From assembly GCA_001792345.1 (NCBI GenBank), contig MGGJ01000001.1, positions 1 through 48,485 of the forward strand: a stretch of 48,485 nucleotides of DNA. The letters run 5' to 3'. The number at the start of each line of letters is the position of its first letter. Positions within the stretch are counted from its first letter, which is position 1. Below the pieces are notes generated by a model. That model did not search any database. It was given only the letters and a program-made list of their open reading frames with translations, and was not told the origin of the DNA. This DNA is from Candidatus Woesebacteria bacterium RIFCSPHIGHO2_01_FULL_39_32. GTDB lineage: Bacteria; Patescibacteriota; Microgenomatia; UBA8517. A program made the translations under genes and the position numbers. Shown here piece after piece: positions 1-8,913 of the stretch.

Positions 1-195
1 TGTTTCGGCCTCTAACTCTTCTAAGTATTCTTTCAAAAGTTCTTTTCTTTCCTCTTTTGAAAGAAATTTGCGGCCTCCTTCATGGTAGTGCCCCCTGCAT
101 ATTGGACAGTGCCAACCATCTTCTGACTCTGCCCAAGGGCCAGAACCCATGCGACCTTGCATCATGCCTCTCATCATCATATTCTTTCTCATCAT
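1..195 (-). CDS. DUF5320-like small Met-rich/zinc-ribbon-like protein (C-terminus truncated by window edge)
   Basis: Manual translation of minus strand from ATG at 195: MMRKNMMMRGMMQGRMGSGPWAESEDGWHCPICRGHYHEGGRKFLSKEERKELLKEYLEELEAET...; start overlaps PadR stop (ATGA). Confidence 0.6.
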   Translation of the reverse strand, partial: MMRKNMMMRGMMQGRMGSGPWAESEDGWHCPICRGHYHEGGRKFLSKEERKELLKEYLEELEAET

Positions 196-659
196 AATGT
201 TTCATCCCCTTCCTCCTTAAAAACTTCTTTATATCTATTCAAAAACAATCCGATTTGCGCTTGTGATTTCTCAAGACCTAAAGCGGCGGAATGCAAGAAG
301 CCTTCTCCGTCTGGTGTAATCGTGTAAATTCTCTTTTTTGGGCCATTTTCTCCTTTTTCCCAATCGGATATTACCCAGCCGTCTTCTTCCATTCTTCTTA
401 GAGTCCGGTAAAGATTGCCCACATCGATAGTTTCGCCGCACTGCTCTTCCAGGTTTTTCATCAACTCATAACCGTACGAAGATTTTTTTGATAGCATCAA
501 AAGAATACACGGCTCGATGAATCTTTCAATTGGTGCTTGACGTACCAGTTTTGAATCAGATCCTGTAGAATCTTGGTTTATTACTCGGAATCGCCTCGAA
601 CACCCACAGACGTCACACATATATGCCATTAACATATAGTGAGAGGGCTTTTTTGTCAA
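192..659 (-). CDS. PadR-family transcriptional regulator with Cys-containing N-terminus (start uncertain)
   Basis: ILLMLSKKSSYGYELMKNLEE...GNLYRTLRRMEEDGWVISDWE...KKRIYTITPDGEGFL matches PadR winged helix; N-terminal CDVCGCSRRF. Confidence 0.8.
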   Translation of the reverse strand: MTKKPSHYMLMAYMCDVCGCSRRFRVINQDSTGSDSKLVRQAPIERFIEPCILLMLSKKSSYGYELMKNLEEQCGETIDVGNLYRTLRRMEEDGWVISDWEKGENGPKKRIYTITPDGEGFLHSAALGLEKSQAQIGLFLNRYKEVFKEEGDETL

Positions 660-728
660 GAAGGCATTTTCAAAAATTTGTCAAAAAAACAATAGCGATG
701 AGTCCTAAGACGCCTACGATTTTTAGAT

Positions 729-1250
729 TCATTTATCTTCGATAAAGGAAATAAGTGCATTAGTATCGAGATTATCAAATGTCTGAATTTTCCTCATACG
801 CGTTATTGCAATCTTTTTACTCATAGCAGGATATGGTGCAACATATACAAATTCAGGATATTTGTTTGCAATTTCTGTGAGTTTTTCTTTAAGACTGGAT
901 TCGCATTCAAAATCATCGCAGTTGTAATTAATAATCACTCCAGGTTGCCCTTTTCCATCTGAATGCTCCAGCATGTGCTTTTGGACGGACAGGGACATTG
1001 GTTCATCCATAACGTGCGACCGGGGATTTTGCTCTATATGACCTGCCATGTCAGTGGGAGGTAAAACTTCTCTGTTTGTTGACCAATAATAAATGCTGCC
1101 AATAAGGAGTACTGCAACAACTAAAACAATACCCCAGTTGCGAATTTTATTGATTAAAGTACCTTTTGTTACCTCTTGCGCTCTCAATTCTCTCATTTTT
1201 TTCTTGCGTTCTCTTTTTGGTAAATCATTCCATTCTGCAGAATATTCCAT
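729..1250 (-). CDS. Membrane-anchored extracytoplasmic protein, possibly DUF3105-like
   Basis: N-terminal TM helix; C-terminal VYVAPYPAMSKKIAITRMRKIQTFDNLDTNALISFIEDK resembles DUF3105 ending. Confidence 0.5.
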   Translation of the reverse strand: MEYSAEWNDLPKRERKKKMRELRAQEVTKGTLINKIRNWGIVLVVAVLLIGSIYYWSTNREVLPPTDMAGHIEQNPRSHVMDEPMSLSVQKHMLEHSDGKGQPGVIINYNCDDFECESSLKEKLTEIANKYPEFVYVAPYPAMSKKIAITRMRKIQTFDNLDTNALISFIEDK

Positions 1251-1253
1251 ACT

Positions 1254-1775
1254 TCACCTCCTCCTGCTTACTTTTATATTACATATTCCAAGAACCCTCT
1301 TAGACGTGTAGTAAAGTGTGAATAGCATAATTAGTATTGAGAAAGCAACAATCGCCTGCCTATATTTCAAAAGAAGAAATATTCCACCTACACCCAGGAA
1401 GCCGAAAATTGTGCCAACACAGGCAGCGCAGGTTGCCGTCGGTCCAAAAATTGAGCCAGCAATGCCAGATAAAATACCAACACTACCTCTTCCTAACGTC
1501 GAACCATACTTCATATTTTTTAGATCATTTCCAACCGCAAAAATGTTCATAACCAGCGTTATTGAAGTGAGAGTAGAAAGGGAGATGAGCAAAAACCAAT
1601 CTTTTGAAGTAAAAATAGAAGTCTGAAAGGCAAATGTATTACCTGGAATTTGCCTTACAGGAATGTAAATAAAAAACCAAAGGGCAGCTAAGTTTAAAAT
1701 TCCAAAAAAGATAAGAAGACTTTTTTCTTTAAAAACATTTTTCACCGCAAGAATAACCAATTGAATATAACGCAT
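1254..1775 (-). CDS. Polytopic membrane protein with CxxC (TATCAACVG) in a hydrophobic segment
   Basis: Several hydrophobic segments; conserved-looking GPTATCAACVGTIFGFLGVGG. Confidence 0.6.
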   Translation of the reverse strand: MRYIQLVILAVKNVFKEKSLLIFFGILNLAALWFFIYIPVRQIPGNTFAFQTSIFTSKDWFLLISLSTLTSITLVMNIFAVGNDLKNMKYGSTLGRGSVGILSGIAGSIFGPTATCAACVGTIFGFLGVGGIFLLLKYRQAIVAFSILIMLFTLYYTSKRVLGICNIKVSRRR

Positions 1776-1781
1776 GTTTTA

Positions 1782-2567
1782 TCATGATTCTTTAAGCATA
1801 CCGTCTATCTCGGTTTTAAAGTTTTCGAATGGTAATGCCCCAGGAATCAATTTAGTTTTGCCTGTCTTTGTATCAAGAAGAATATTTCCGGGGGTTCCTG
1901 TTACTCCTGCTTTTGCTCCGCTTTGAAAATCACTTTCTACATGAGCTGCCATTTTGCCACTATCAAGACAGGTCTTAAATGCATTTTGATTAAGTCCAAC
2001 CTCACCTGCCAATTTGGGTAAATCGTCTAAGTTCAAACCGTTATTGGAGGGTGTAACCTCAAAGATTTTATCTGTCAGTTTCCAGAAACCATCATTACTC
2101 GCTAGTTCATATGCACATTCAACCGCCTCAGCTTCTTTATCTGCTTTTTGATGAATTTGGTCTAATGGAAAATGCCTATAAACCCAAGCAACTTGACCTT
2201 TATATTCATCAACAACTTGCTGGGCCGTCGGGTGAAATCTTTTACAGAAGGGGCACTCTAAATCAGAATATTCAATTAAAAGCATCCTTGCATTCTTGTC
2301 ACCACGAATATGGTCATCCTGCCTTAATTTATCAATCTGATCAGCATTCCCGAAGGAAGGTTGGGCTCTTCCTTCAGCTGGTTGTCCTCCTTGAGCCCCT
2401 CCGGCGGCTCCAGCTTGTGTTCCGGCGGTGCGTGTTGTTCCTCCACCTTCTAAATTCTGAACTTTCTGCCAAAGCATTCCCACAGCGAAAGCAAGCCCGA
2501 TTGAGGCAACTAAAAGGATTGGGACAAGTTTGTCGAGAAAGTTACCTTTAATTTTACTGACTGCCAT
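1782..2567 (-). CDS. DsbA-family thiol:disulfide oxidoreductase, membrane anchored
   Basis: Signal anchor, YSDLECPFCKRFHPTAQQV (CPFC active site), GVTGTPGNILLD cis-Pro region. Confidence 0.88.
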   Translation of the reverse strand: MAVSKIKGNFLDKLVPILLVASIGLAFAVGMLWQKVQNLEGGGTTRTAGTQAGAAGGAQGGQPAEGRAQPSFGNADQIDKLRQDDHIRGDKNARMLLIEYSDLECPFCKRFHPTAQQVVDEYKGQVAWVYRHFPLDQIHQKADKEAEAVECAYELASNDGFWKLTDKIFEVTPSNNGLNLDDLPKLAGEVGLNQNAFKTCLDSGKMAAHVESDFQSGAKAGVTGTPGNILLDTKTGKTKLIPGALPFENFKTEIDGMLKES

Positions 2568-2573
2568 ATTTAA

Positions 2574-2590
2574 TACTACAAAGTGTAGTA
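2574..2590. promoter_or_regulatory. BlaI/MecI-type palindromic operator TACTACA-AAG-TGTAGTA
   Basis: Perfect 7-3-7 palindrome just upstream of the DsbA gene; related palindrome upstream of blaI-like gene. Confidence 0.65.
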
Positions 2591-2629
2591 GATTACATTC
2601 GGTGTTGTCAATATGTAAAAAAAGGGTAC

Positions 2630-3577
2630 TTATTCAATGGTATTAAAAGAGGCGAATATCGTCTGAAATGCGGGAGTAATATTAGAACTTTGGTAAAGAT
2701 TATCTGTTGGGCAGTGCGTAGAACAAAGGTTATCTTCACAATTTGATAAGTTTGGATTTCCCATAGCCTGAATTGTATGAGTATCTCCGGGAAACTTAAA
2801 AAGGAAAAAACCAACTAGAATGACTGCCACAGAAATTAATAAGTTAAACCTTTTGATTTTGTAATCGTTTCTTTTTGAAAAGTTCGGGTAAATCTTAAAA
2901 TGATTTTGAGAACTTACCGTTTTGAGTGCTAAATTTAAGTGCCTTGCCGTTTTGTGTTGTTCGAAAACGTATCTATCAGCCTCTTTTTCTAAAACTACTC
3001 TCATTTTCTTGGTTAAATCTTTTAATATAGGCAAAAGACTCAGCGACGAAGATAATATTTCACCTACAATAAGCAAAAGTGGATGTTTAAATTTTGCATG
3101 ATAATACTCATGTAAAATGACCGCTTCAAGCTGTTTCTTATCTAATTCTTTTAGTAGCTTGGTAGAAACAACTATCTTTGGTGAAAACCAATCTATTGTT
3201 AAAGAAACATCTTTATTATTTTCTACAATAATTATCAAATCTTTTGGAATATCATTTCTTTCCAAAATAATTTTAAATTTTTGAGGTAAAGAAAAAATTT
3301 GTTTTTGCAAAAGTACCTCTAATTTTCTTTTCGTTTTAATATATGAAAGTAAAGTTTTCAGAAATAATCCTAATGTAACTGCCAAGACAACAGCTGTGAG
3401 GATAAATCCTATATAATGGGCCCCGGTTGAGAAAAAGCTCGAAGCAATAACTTTACAGGTTTCTCGAAAATGCTCGAAGGTTAGTCCCGAATATCTTTTA
3501 AAGAGAGTAAAAAGAGAAACAACTGAGAAAGTAAAAATTAACAAAATGCTTAGGAAATAACTTATTTCTTTTTTCAT
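2630..3577 (-). CDS. BlaR1/M56-family membrane metallopeptidase
   Basis: AVILHEYYHAKFKHPLLL (HExxH) with flanking TM helices; adjacent to BlaI-like regulator. Confidence 0.85.
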   Translation of the reverse strand: MKKEISYFLSILLIFTFSVVSLFTLFKRYSGLTFEHFRETCKVIASSFFSTGAHYIGFILTAVVLAVTLGLFLKTLLSYIKTKRKLEVLLQKQIFSLPQKFKIILERNDIPKDLIIIVENNKDVSLTIDWFSPKIVVSTKLLKELDKKQLEAVILHEYYHAKFKHPLLLIVGEILSSSLSLLPILKDLTKKMRVVLEKEADRYVFEQHKTARHLNLALKTVSSQNHFKIYPNFSKRNDYKIKRFNLLISVAVILVGFFLFKFPGDTHTIQAMGNPNLSNCEDNLCSTHCPTDNLYQSSNITPAFQTIFASFNTIE

Positions 3578-3582
3578 AGATC

Positions 3583-3909
3583 TTACCTACGTTTTTTAAG
3601 TTCATCTGTAAATGCAGTCACCGCCTCGTGTCCGTACTGATCAACCAAAGTGTTAACAATTTTTTTAACTACTCCCTTTGCGGTTTGTTCTTTGGTCTTT
3701 TTAGGTGAATAAACATATGCCTTACCTTCCATCTTTCTTGTTAAAAAGCCTTTCTCGGTTAAACGTGTCATTATTGTCATTACAGTTGTGTAGGCAATTT
3801 TGCGTTTCTTTTGAAGGCACCGATGGACATCCGAAACTGAAGCGTTTTTCTCTTTCCACATAGAACCCATCACTTCCTGCTCAAGTGGGCCAAGATTTTG
3901 GGTAGACAT
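3583..3909 (-). CDS. BlaI/MecI/CopY-family transcriptional repressor
   Basis: LGPLEQEVMGSMWKEKNASVSDVHRCLQKKRKIAYTTVMTIMTRLTEKGFLTRKMEGKAYVYSP. Confidence 0.92.
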   Translation of the reverse strand: MSTQNLGPLEQEVMGSMWKEKNASVSDVHRCLQKKRKIAYTTVMTIMTRLTEKGFLTRKMEGKAYVYSPKKTKEQTAKGVVKKIVNTLVDQYGHEAVTAFTDELKKRR

Positions 3910-3910
3910 A

Positions 3911-3927
3911 TACTACAGATTGTAGGA
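3911..3927. promoter_or_regulatory. BlaI/MecI-type operator TACTACA-GAT-TGTAGGA (imperfect)
   Basis: Same 7-3-7 layout as 2574-2590, directly upstream of the BlaI-like start. Confidence 0.6.
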
Positions 3928-4030
3928 TTTCAGAATTAAATTATCAATAGGTGCCCTAGAATGGCTTTAGCAGGACGGTAAAGAAGAACGAGCAACTCCC
4001 TTTGAGGGAATAGAGTCATCGTGCACATAC

Positions 4031-4104
4031 TGGCTAGGGAGCCTGGATTCGAACCAAGATTAATGGGTTCAGAGCCCATTGTCCTACCGTTAGACGACTC
4101 CCTA
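4031..4104 (-). tRNA. tRNA-Gln (anticodon CTG), GCCA 3' end encoded
   Basis: Cloverleaf by eye: TAGGGAG/CTCCCTA acceptor, ATGGG-CTCTGAA-CCCAT anticodon arm, GGTTCGAATCC T arm, then GCCA. Confidence 0.9.
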
Positions 4105-4191
4105 ATGAATATTTACTTATGTCTTATGAGTCAGACGATCTTTCAATAGAGTAATACATTAATTTTACCTCAAATTTAGCTTAATTTGAAG

Positions 4192-4731
4192 CTAATCCTG
4201 AGGATTTGGGATTTGGGAGAGTTGGTAGTCAAGATTGGGCTCTTCTTCAGCTCCGTATGTGATTAATGCTTTATCTCCTTGGTTTATTTCCCTGACAAGC
4301 ATGTCATTATTAAGTGCTCCATTCAGATAAAACTTCAGAACTCCTGCTTGTCCTGTACAAAAAGTTTGTTTCGTGCCGGTTGTTAAACATTCTTTTGTTA
4401 ACTTAAAAGGAAGGGTGTCGAAAAATTGCTGCCACATTATACCCTTTTTGGTAACAGTAACAATATTTGGATTTGCTGCAGTGATATACGCGTCGGGAGA
4501 TAAATTGTGATACATCAAAGCAGAGAAGTCCCTTTTAGTTCCATTTGTAAAAATCACAAAAGCCGCTTTGATCTCGTATTCTTCCCGGGATTCATCAAGC
4601 CTTAAATCTTGTCTAGGTGTGTCTGAAACAAATCTTTTATCAAAGGACTCTGCGACATACTTTTGGATCAAAAATATTGCCATGACAATAACTAGCCCAA
4701 CTACAACTAGGATTAGCGTGATTTTCTTCAC
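4192..4731 (-). CDS. Membrane-anchored hypothetical protein
   Basis: N-terminal TM helix, uninterrupted 179 aa ORF. Confidence 0.6.
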   Translation of the reverse strand: MKKITLILVVVGLVIVMAIFLIQKYVAESFDKRFVSDTPRQDLRLDESREEYEIKAAFVIFTNGTKRDFSALMYHNLSPDAYITAANPNIVTVTKKGIMWQQFFDTLPFKLTKECLTTGTKQTFCTGQAGVLKFYLNGALNNDMLVREINQGDKALITYGAEEEPNLDYQLSQIPNPQD

Positions 4732-4754
4732 ACATACATGATATCATTTTATAT

Positions 4755-5252
4755 ATGAGGGAAAGAGGAAATGCACTTCTTATTGTATTAGTTATCGCTG
4801 GTATTCTGGCCCTGGTCGGACTTTTATTACTAAAAGGGAGATCGTCTCAAGATGCATCAAACCAAAAGCAAGATTTAATGGCACCGAAAGGTAAAGATTC
4901 TGCAGTGGAAGACGGTTCAAGTACATTGATGGGCGATCGGTATATCGAGTACTCACCTGAAGTGCTTGCGTCTAATAAAGACAAGAAAAGAGTTTTGTAT
5001 TTTTACGCCAACTGGTGCCCGACTTGTAGGCCAGCCGATGCCGACTTTAAGGCTAACGAAAGCCAAATTCCCGAAGATGTTGTATTGATTAGAGTTAATT
5101 ACAACGATTCCGATACTGATTCTGAAGAAGAACAACTAGCAACCCAATATGGGATTACCTATCAGCACACTTTTGTCCAAATTGATGAAAGTGGTAATGA
5201 AGTAACAAAGTGGAATGGCGGGCAGATTGAGGAATTGCTGGAAAGACTTTAG
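4755..5252 (+). CDS. Membrane-anchored thioredoxin-like protein
   Basis: VLYFYANWCPTCRPADADFKANESQI...VLIRVNYND; CPTC. Confidence 0.85.
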   Translation: MRERGNALLIVLVIAGILALVGLLLLKGRSSQDASNQKQDLMAPKGKDSAVEDGSSTLMGDRYIEYSPEVLASNKDKKRVLYFYANWCPTCRPADADFKANESQIPEDVVLIRVNYNDSDTDSEEEQLATQYGITYQHTFVQIDESGNEVTKWNGGQIEELLERL

Positions 5253-5255
5253 AGT

Positions 5256-6761
5256 ATGCTTCTTTTAATTATTTTTGCTTTCATTGGCGGAGTGGTAACA
5301 ATTCTTTCTCCTTGTATCTTACCGATTTTGCCGGTTGTGCTTTCCAGTTCTCTGACAGGCGGTAAAAAGAGGCCGTTGGGGGTTGTGACAGGATTTATTT
5401 TGAGCTTTACCTTTTTTACTTTGTTTTTGAGTTTGATTGTTAAATCATTGGGCATTCCCGCAGACTCTTTGCGAAGTTTCTCAATTGTTGTAATTGCCCT
5501 TTTCGGAATAGGATTGTTGCTTCCAAATTTTCGGACTCTTTTAGAGAAATTCTTTACTTATTTTTCTAGGTTTGGTCCGAAAGGTTCTGGTGAAGCAGGT
5601 TTCTTCGGAGGAGTATTAATCGGCGCGAGTGTTGGGCTGGTCTGGACGCCGTGCGTTGGTCCGATTTTAGCCTCGATTATTTCTCTGGCAATAACAGGAA
5701 CAGTAAGCGGTCAGGCGGCCCTTATTACTTTTTTCTATTCTTTTGGAACTGCAATCCCAATGCTTGCGATAGTTTACGGCGGTAGGAATTTATTAAATAA
5801 AATTCCTTGGCTAACAAGAAATACTATTAAAATTCAGAAAGCCTTTGGGGTTTTAATGATTTTGACTGCACTGGCAATATTTTTTAACTTTGATAGAAAA
5901 TTTCAGACGTATATCTTGGATAAATTTCCGAACTATGGAATCGGATTAACAAGTTTTGAAGATAACTCTTTGATAAAGGATCGGCTGAAAAATTTAAGAG
6001 GAGATGGTATAAATGATGAAGATATGGGAAAACCTATGTTTAATTTACTCGACGATTCAGGGGTTAACGCACCCGGACTTATTCAAGGAGGCGATTGGTT
6101 TAATACAAAACCTTTAACTTTGAAAGAACTTCGAGGGAAAGTCGTGATGGTGGATTTTTGGACCTATACATGCATTAACTGTATTAGGACTCTGCCTTAT
6201 CTTAAAAATTGGCACGAAAAATATGCGTCTAAAGGATTAGTTATTATCGGCGTACATACTCCGGAATTTGAGTTTGAAAAGAGCGCAGAAAACGTGCAAA
6301 AAGCAATTCAAGACTTTGGAATTAAATACCCGGTGATGCAGGACAATAATTTTGCCACCTGGAGGGCTTATGATAATCACTATTGGCCTGCCAAATATAT
6401 TGTCGATAGGAACGGTAAAATCCGCTACACCCATTTTGGCGAAGGTGAGTACGATGAAACAGAAAAGGTTATACAAGAGCTTTTGACGGAAACAGGTGTT
6501 GATATAAAAGAAGAAATTAATAATCCCAAATATCAAATTGCCACAAGGACGCCTGAACTGTATCTTGGTTATGCAAGAATGGGCTATTTTGCAACTCCAA
6601 ATGAATTATCAAGAGATAAGAAAAAGACCTATGAGTTGCCTGAAGATTTAGTCATCAACCATTTTGCACTATCAGGAGATTGGCAGATTGAAGAGGAAAG
6701 GTCAATGTCGTTTACAGATTCGACGTTAGTTTTGGCTTTTGAATCAAAGATGTTTTTTTAG
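5256..6761 (+). CDS. dipZ: DipZ-like fusion: CcdA/DsbD transmembrane domain + TlpA-like redoxin; C-terminus continues in another frame
   Basis: GGVVTILSPCILPILPVVL, VGLVWTPCVGPILA (CcdA); VDFWTYTCINCIRTLPYLKNW (redoxin CINC); stops at TAG 6759-6761 behind a T7 run. Confidence 0.85.
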   Translation: MLLLIIFAFIGGVVTILSPCILPILPVVLSSSLTGGKKRPLGVVTGFILSFTFFTLFLSLIVKSLGIPADSLRSFSIVVIALFGIGLLLPNFRTLLEKFFTYFSRFGPKGSGEAGFFGGVLIGASVGLVWTPCVGPILASIISLAITGTVSGQAALITFFYSFGTAIPMLAIVYGGRNLLNKIPWLTRNTIKIQKAFGVLMILTALAIFFNFDRKFQTYILDKFPNYGIGLTSFEDNSLIKDRLKNLRGDGINDEDMGKPMFNLLDDSGVNAPGLIQGGDWFNTKPLTLKELRGKVVMVDFWTYTCINCIRTLPYLKNWHEKYASKGLVIIGVHTPEFEFEKSAENVQKAIQDFGIKYPVMQDNNFATWRAYDNHYWPAKYIVDRNGKIRYTHFGEGEYDETEKVIQELLTETGVDIKEEINNPKYQIATRTPELYLGYARMGYFATPNELSRDKKKTYELPEDLVINHFALSGDWQIEEERSMSFTDSTLVLAFESKMFF

Positions 6762-6763
6762 TA

Positions 6764-6982
6764 ATGAGACCAAAAGGGAAGGCTGAAGGAAAAGTAAAGG
6801 TAACTTTAAATGATAAGCTATTAACTGGCGATGATGCCGGAGAAGATGTTAAAGAAGGTGTAGTTACGGTTGGCAAAGATAGACTTTATAAATTAGTTCA
6901 ATCGGATAAACCAGGCCAACACGTTCTCAAACTCGAGTTCTTAGACTCCAACCTCGAACTCTACGCATTTACTTTTGGATAA
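6764..6982 (+). CDS. Frameshifted C-terminal domain of the DipZ-like protein
   Basis: RPKGKAEGKVKVTLNDKLLTGDDAGEDVKEGVVTVGKDRLYKLVQ...LELYAFTFG continues the DipZ C-terminal domain in the -1 frame. Confidence 0.75.
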   Translation: MRPKGKAEGKVKVTLNDKLLTGDDAGEDVKEGVVTVGKDRLYKLVQSDKPGQHVLKLEFLDSNLELYAFTFG

Positions 6983-6993
6983 AACACTGTAAA

Positions 6994-7881
6994 CTAATTT
7001 GTAAAGTCCGTTCCTGCATTTTTCACTCCTTCTTCGCTTAAAATCCCTTTCCTAACTAAGTTCCAATTTAAAAATCTTCTTAAGATTGGAAGTAAATTAC
7101 TACATGTTAATGCTTCGAAAGAATTCATACCTCCCTCTTGTTGTGCAGTTTGAATACTGTCTGCGATTATTTTTTTTGCTTCACCTTCATCTATTTCTTC
7201 ACTCCCAACACTTCCGAGCCCTGGGATAAAGTAAGCCCTATTTAGCTTTCTGCCAATCCAGTCGCACACCATCTGATAGGACACGGCACCGTAATAAAGA
7301 CTTCTCACTTCCTTATACTGGTCTAATATTTCTCGATGTTTTTGCAGCATATCTTTTGGTACGGGTGAGTCAAGTCTTTCTAACCTTAAGTTGCTTTGGG
7401 GTGATAAAGAAGCAAAAAATTCTGCCCAAGTAAGACAAATTGCTTTTCTATAGTCTAGTGCTTTATCCAAATCCCATTCCTTTGAATCAATTGAAATTGC
7501 ATATAGTTCTATATCTAAAGTATTCCGGAAGAATACAACTCCATTGTGGATTATTCTCTCCTTTTGTTGAGGATCAATATTATTCAACTCCCTGATAAGT
7601 ACTTCCCACGAGTTTCTATAATCATGCCATAAGTTATCATTTGTAAGCGACCTCATCCTATCAGTTCCAGTCTGTACTGAATTTTGTGCTGCAACTCTAT
7701 CTATCCTGTCTAAACAGTTATCTAACCTACCTCCCATCAAAGATGCTGCGGCGACGACTGTTGGTATTTCCGTGGCTCCAGGAACTTTAGTCAAAGTTGC
7801 AGCAAGCGTATCTTGTTCCATCATCGAGCCAGGTATTTCTAGTGCTAAAGATAATTTTCTGAGTCTTTCTAAAGATTGCAT
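6994..7881 (-). CDS. Hypothetical protein (295 aa)
   Basis: Long uninterrupted ORF; no family recognised. Confidence 0.6.
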   Translation of the reverse strand: MQSLERLRKLSLALEIPGSMMEQDTLAATLTKVPGATEIPTVVAAASLMGGRLDNCLDRIDRVAAQNSVQTGTDRMRSLTNDNLWHDYRNSWEVLIRELNNIDPQQKERIIHNGVVFFRNTLDIELYAISIDSKEWDLDKALDYRKAICLTWAEFFASLSPQSNLRLERLDSPVPKDMLQKHREILDQYKEVRSLYYGAVSYQMVCDWIGRKLNRAYFIPGLGSVGSEEIDEGEAKKIIADSIQTAQQEGGMNSFEALTCSNLLPILRRFLNWNLVRKGILSEEGVKNAGTDFTN

Positions 7882-7941
7882 AATTTCAATTATATCTTAT
7901 AGTGTTGAATTTTTCTAAAAAGTTGTATCTATATTACTGGA

Positions 7942-8547
7942 CTAAAAAAGACCTGCTTGTTTTTCTTGAGTTTCTTCAGGATAAGAAAAATCTAATTCCA
8001 CTTTCCTTAATGTATTCCATTTGTCTTTGAAAAGCACGTGTTTATTTTTGATGACAAAATCGTATATGTCACGGGTAATTAATACATCCATTTCGCAATA
8101 CTTCTTTAATTTTTCCAGGCTTTCTTTGTCTCCCTTTTGCCAATAATAAACAGCATTCAAACCAACGTCGGTTTTTTCTCTATCAAGAGTTTCTTTCGCA
8201 ATCGCATCCATTGGGATTCTTCGCCCGAAGACATCCTTTACTTTGTACATAATGTCAAGGTGTGGAAGCTTTTGAAATGGAAAGTTAACATAAGGAGCTA
8301 GGGCTGGAACGTCAAAACCGATAGAGTTATAGCCGATTATTCTATCGGCTTCCTGAAAAATCGGCCACATGTGCTCGAAATCCTTTTCCCAAAAACTTTG
8401 CATTTTTCCTTCGACTTCGTTGAAATTTTCATCAAGCTTTCTTGAATAAACCGAGACGATTGAAACACCTAAATCTCCCGGATCAAATCCTTCAATATCT
8501 CCGAACAACTTTTTGGTCTCTACGTCAAAAAATACCTCGTTATACAT
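7942..8547 (-). CDS. DEDD/RNase H-like 3'-5' exonuclease family protein
   Basis: FFDVETKKLF, IIGYNSIGFDVPAL, KKYCEMDVLITRDIYDFV motifs. Confidence 0.75.
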   Translation of the reverse strand: MYNEVFFDVETKKLFGDIEGFDPGDLGVSIVSVYSRKLDENFNEVEGKMQSFWEKDFEHMWPIFQEADRIIGYNSIGFDVPALAPYVNFPFQKLPHLDIMYKVKDVFGRRIPMDAIAKETLDREKTDVGLNAVYYWQKGDKESLEKLKKYCEMDVLITRDIYDFVIKNKHVLFKDKWNTLRKVELDFSYPEETQEKQAGLF

Positions 8548-8655
8548 TGTGATGAATATTATATCAAGAAAATCATATTTGACATGCTGAAGAAAGAATT
8601 AAAAATGCATACCCTGGGATTGACATAAATACTGAAATTCTGTAATATTGAAAAT

Positions 8656-8913
8656 ATGAAAAACGTTATTTCTGAGGAAATTATAAAAATTCAACCTCGC
8701 GGGTCTCTTACTATTCCAAAAAAGTTAAGAGAAGATGTTGGGATTAGAAAAAATACACTTGTAAGAATTATAAAAGAAAAGGGAAGACTTATTATTGAAC
8801 CCGTGAGAACTTTACCATACCCAGCGAGAAGTTACACAGATAAGGAAATTGACGAATTTTTAGAACTTGATGCCAAAGAAACGAAAGAGCTTAAAAGTAA
8901 AGGTATTCTTTAA
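8656..8913 (+). CDS. AbrB/MazE-type (SpoVT-AbrB) antitoxin
   Basis: IKIQPRGSLTIPKKLREDVGIRKNTLVRIIKEKGRLIIEPV; promoter TTGACA-N17-TAATAT ending 7 nt before ATG. Confidence 0.85.
   Translation: MKNVISEEIIKIQPRGSLTIPKKLREDVGIRKNTLVRIIKEKGRLIIEPVRTLPYPARSYTDKEIDEFLELDAKETKELKSKGIL

Noticed and set aside
1093-1626. Plus-strand ORFs 1093-1311, 1318-1626, 1337-1552
   Set aside because: Antisense to well-supported minus-strand genes; composition not protein-like.
3990-4010. CTCCCTTTGAGGGA hairpin downstream of tRNA-Gln as terminator
   Set aside because: Short stem and no clean U tract; not enough support.
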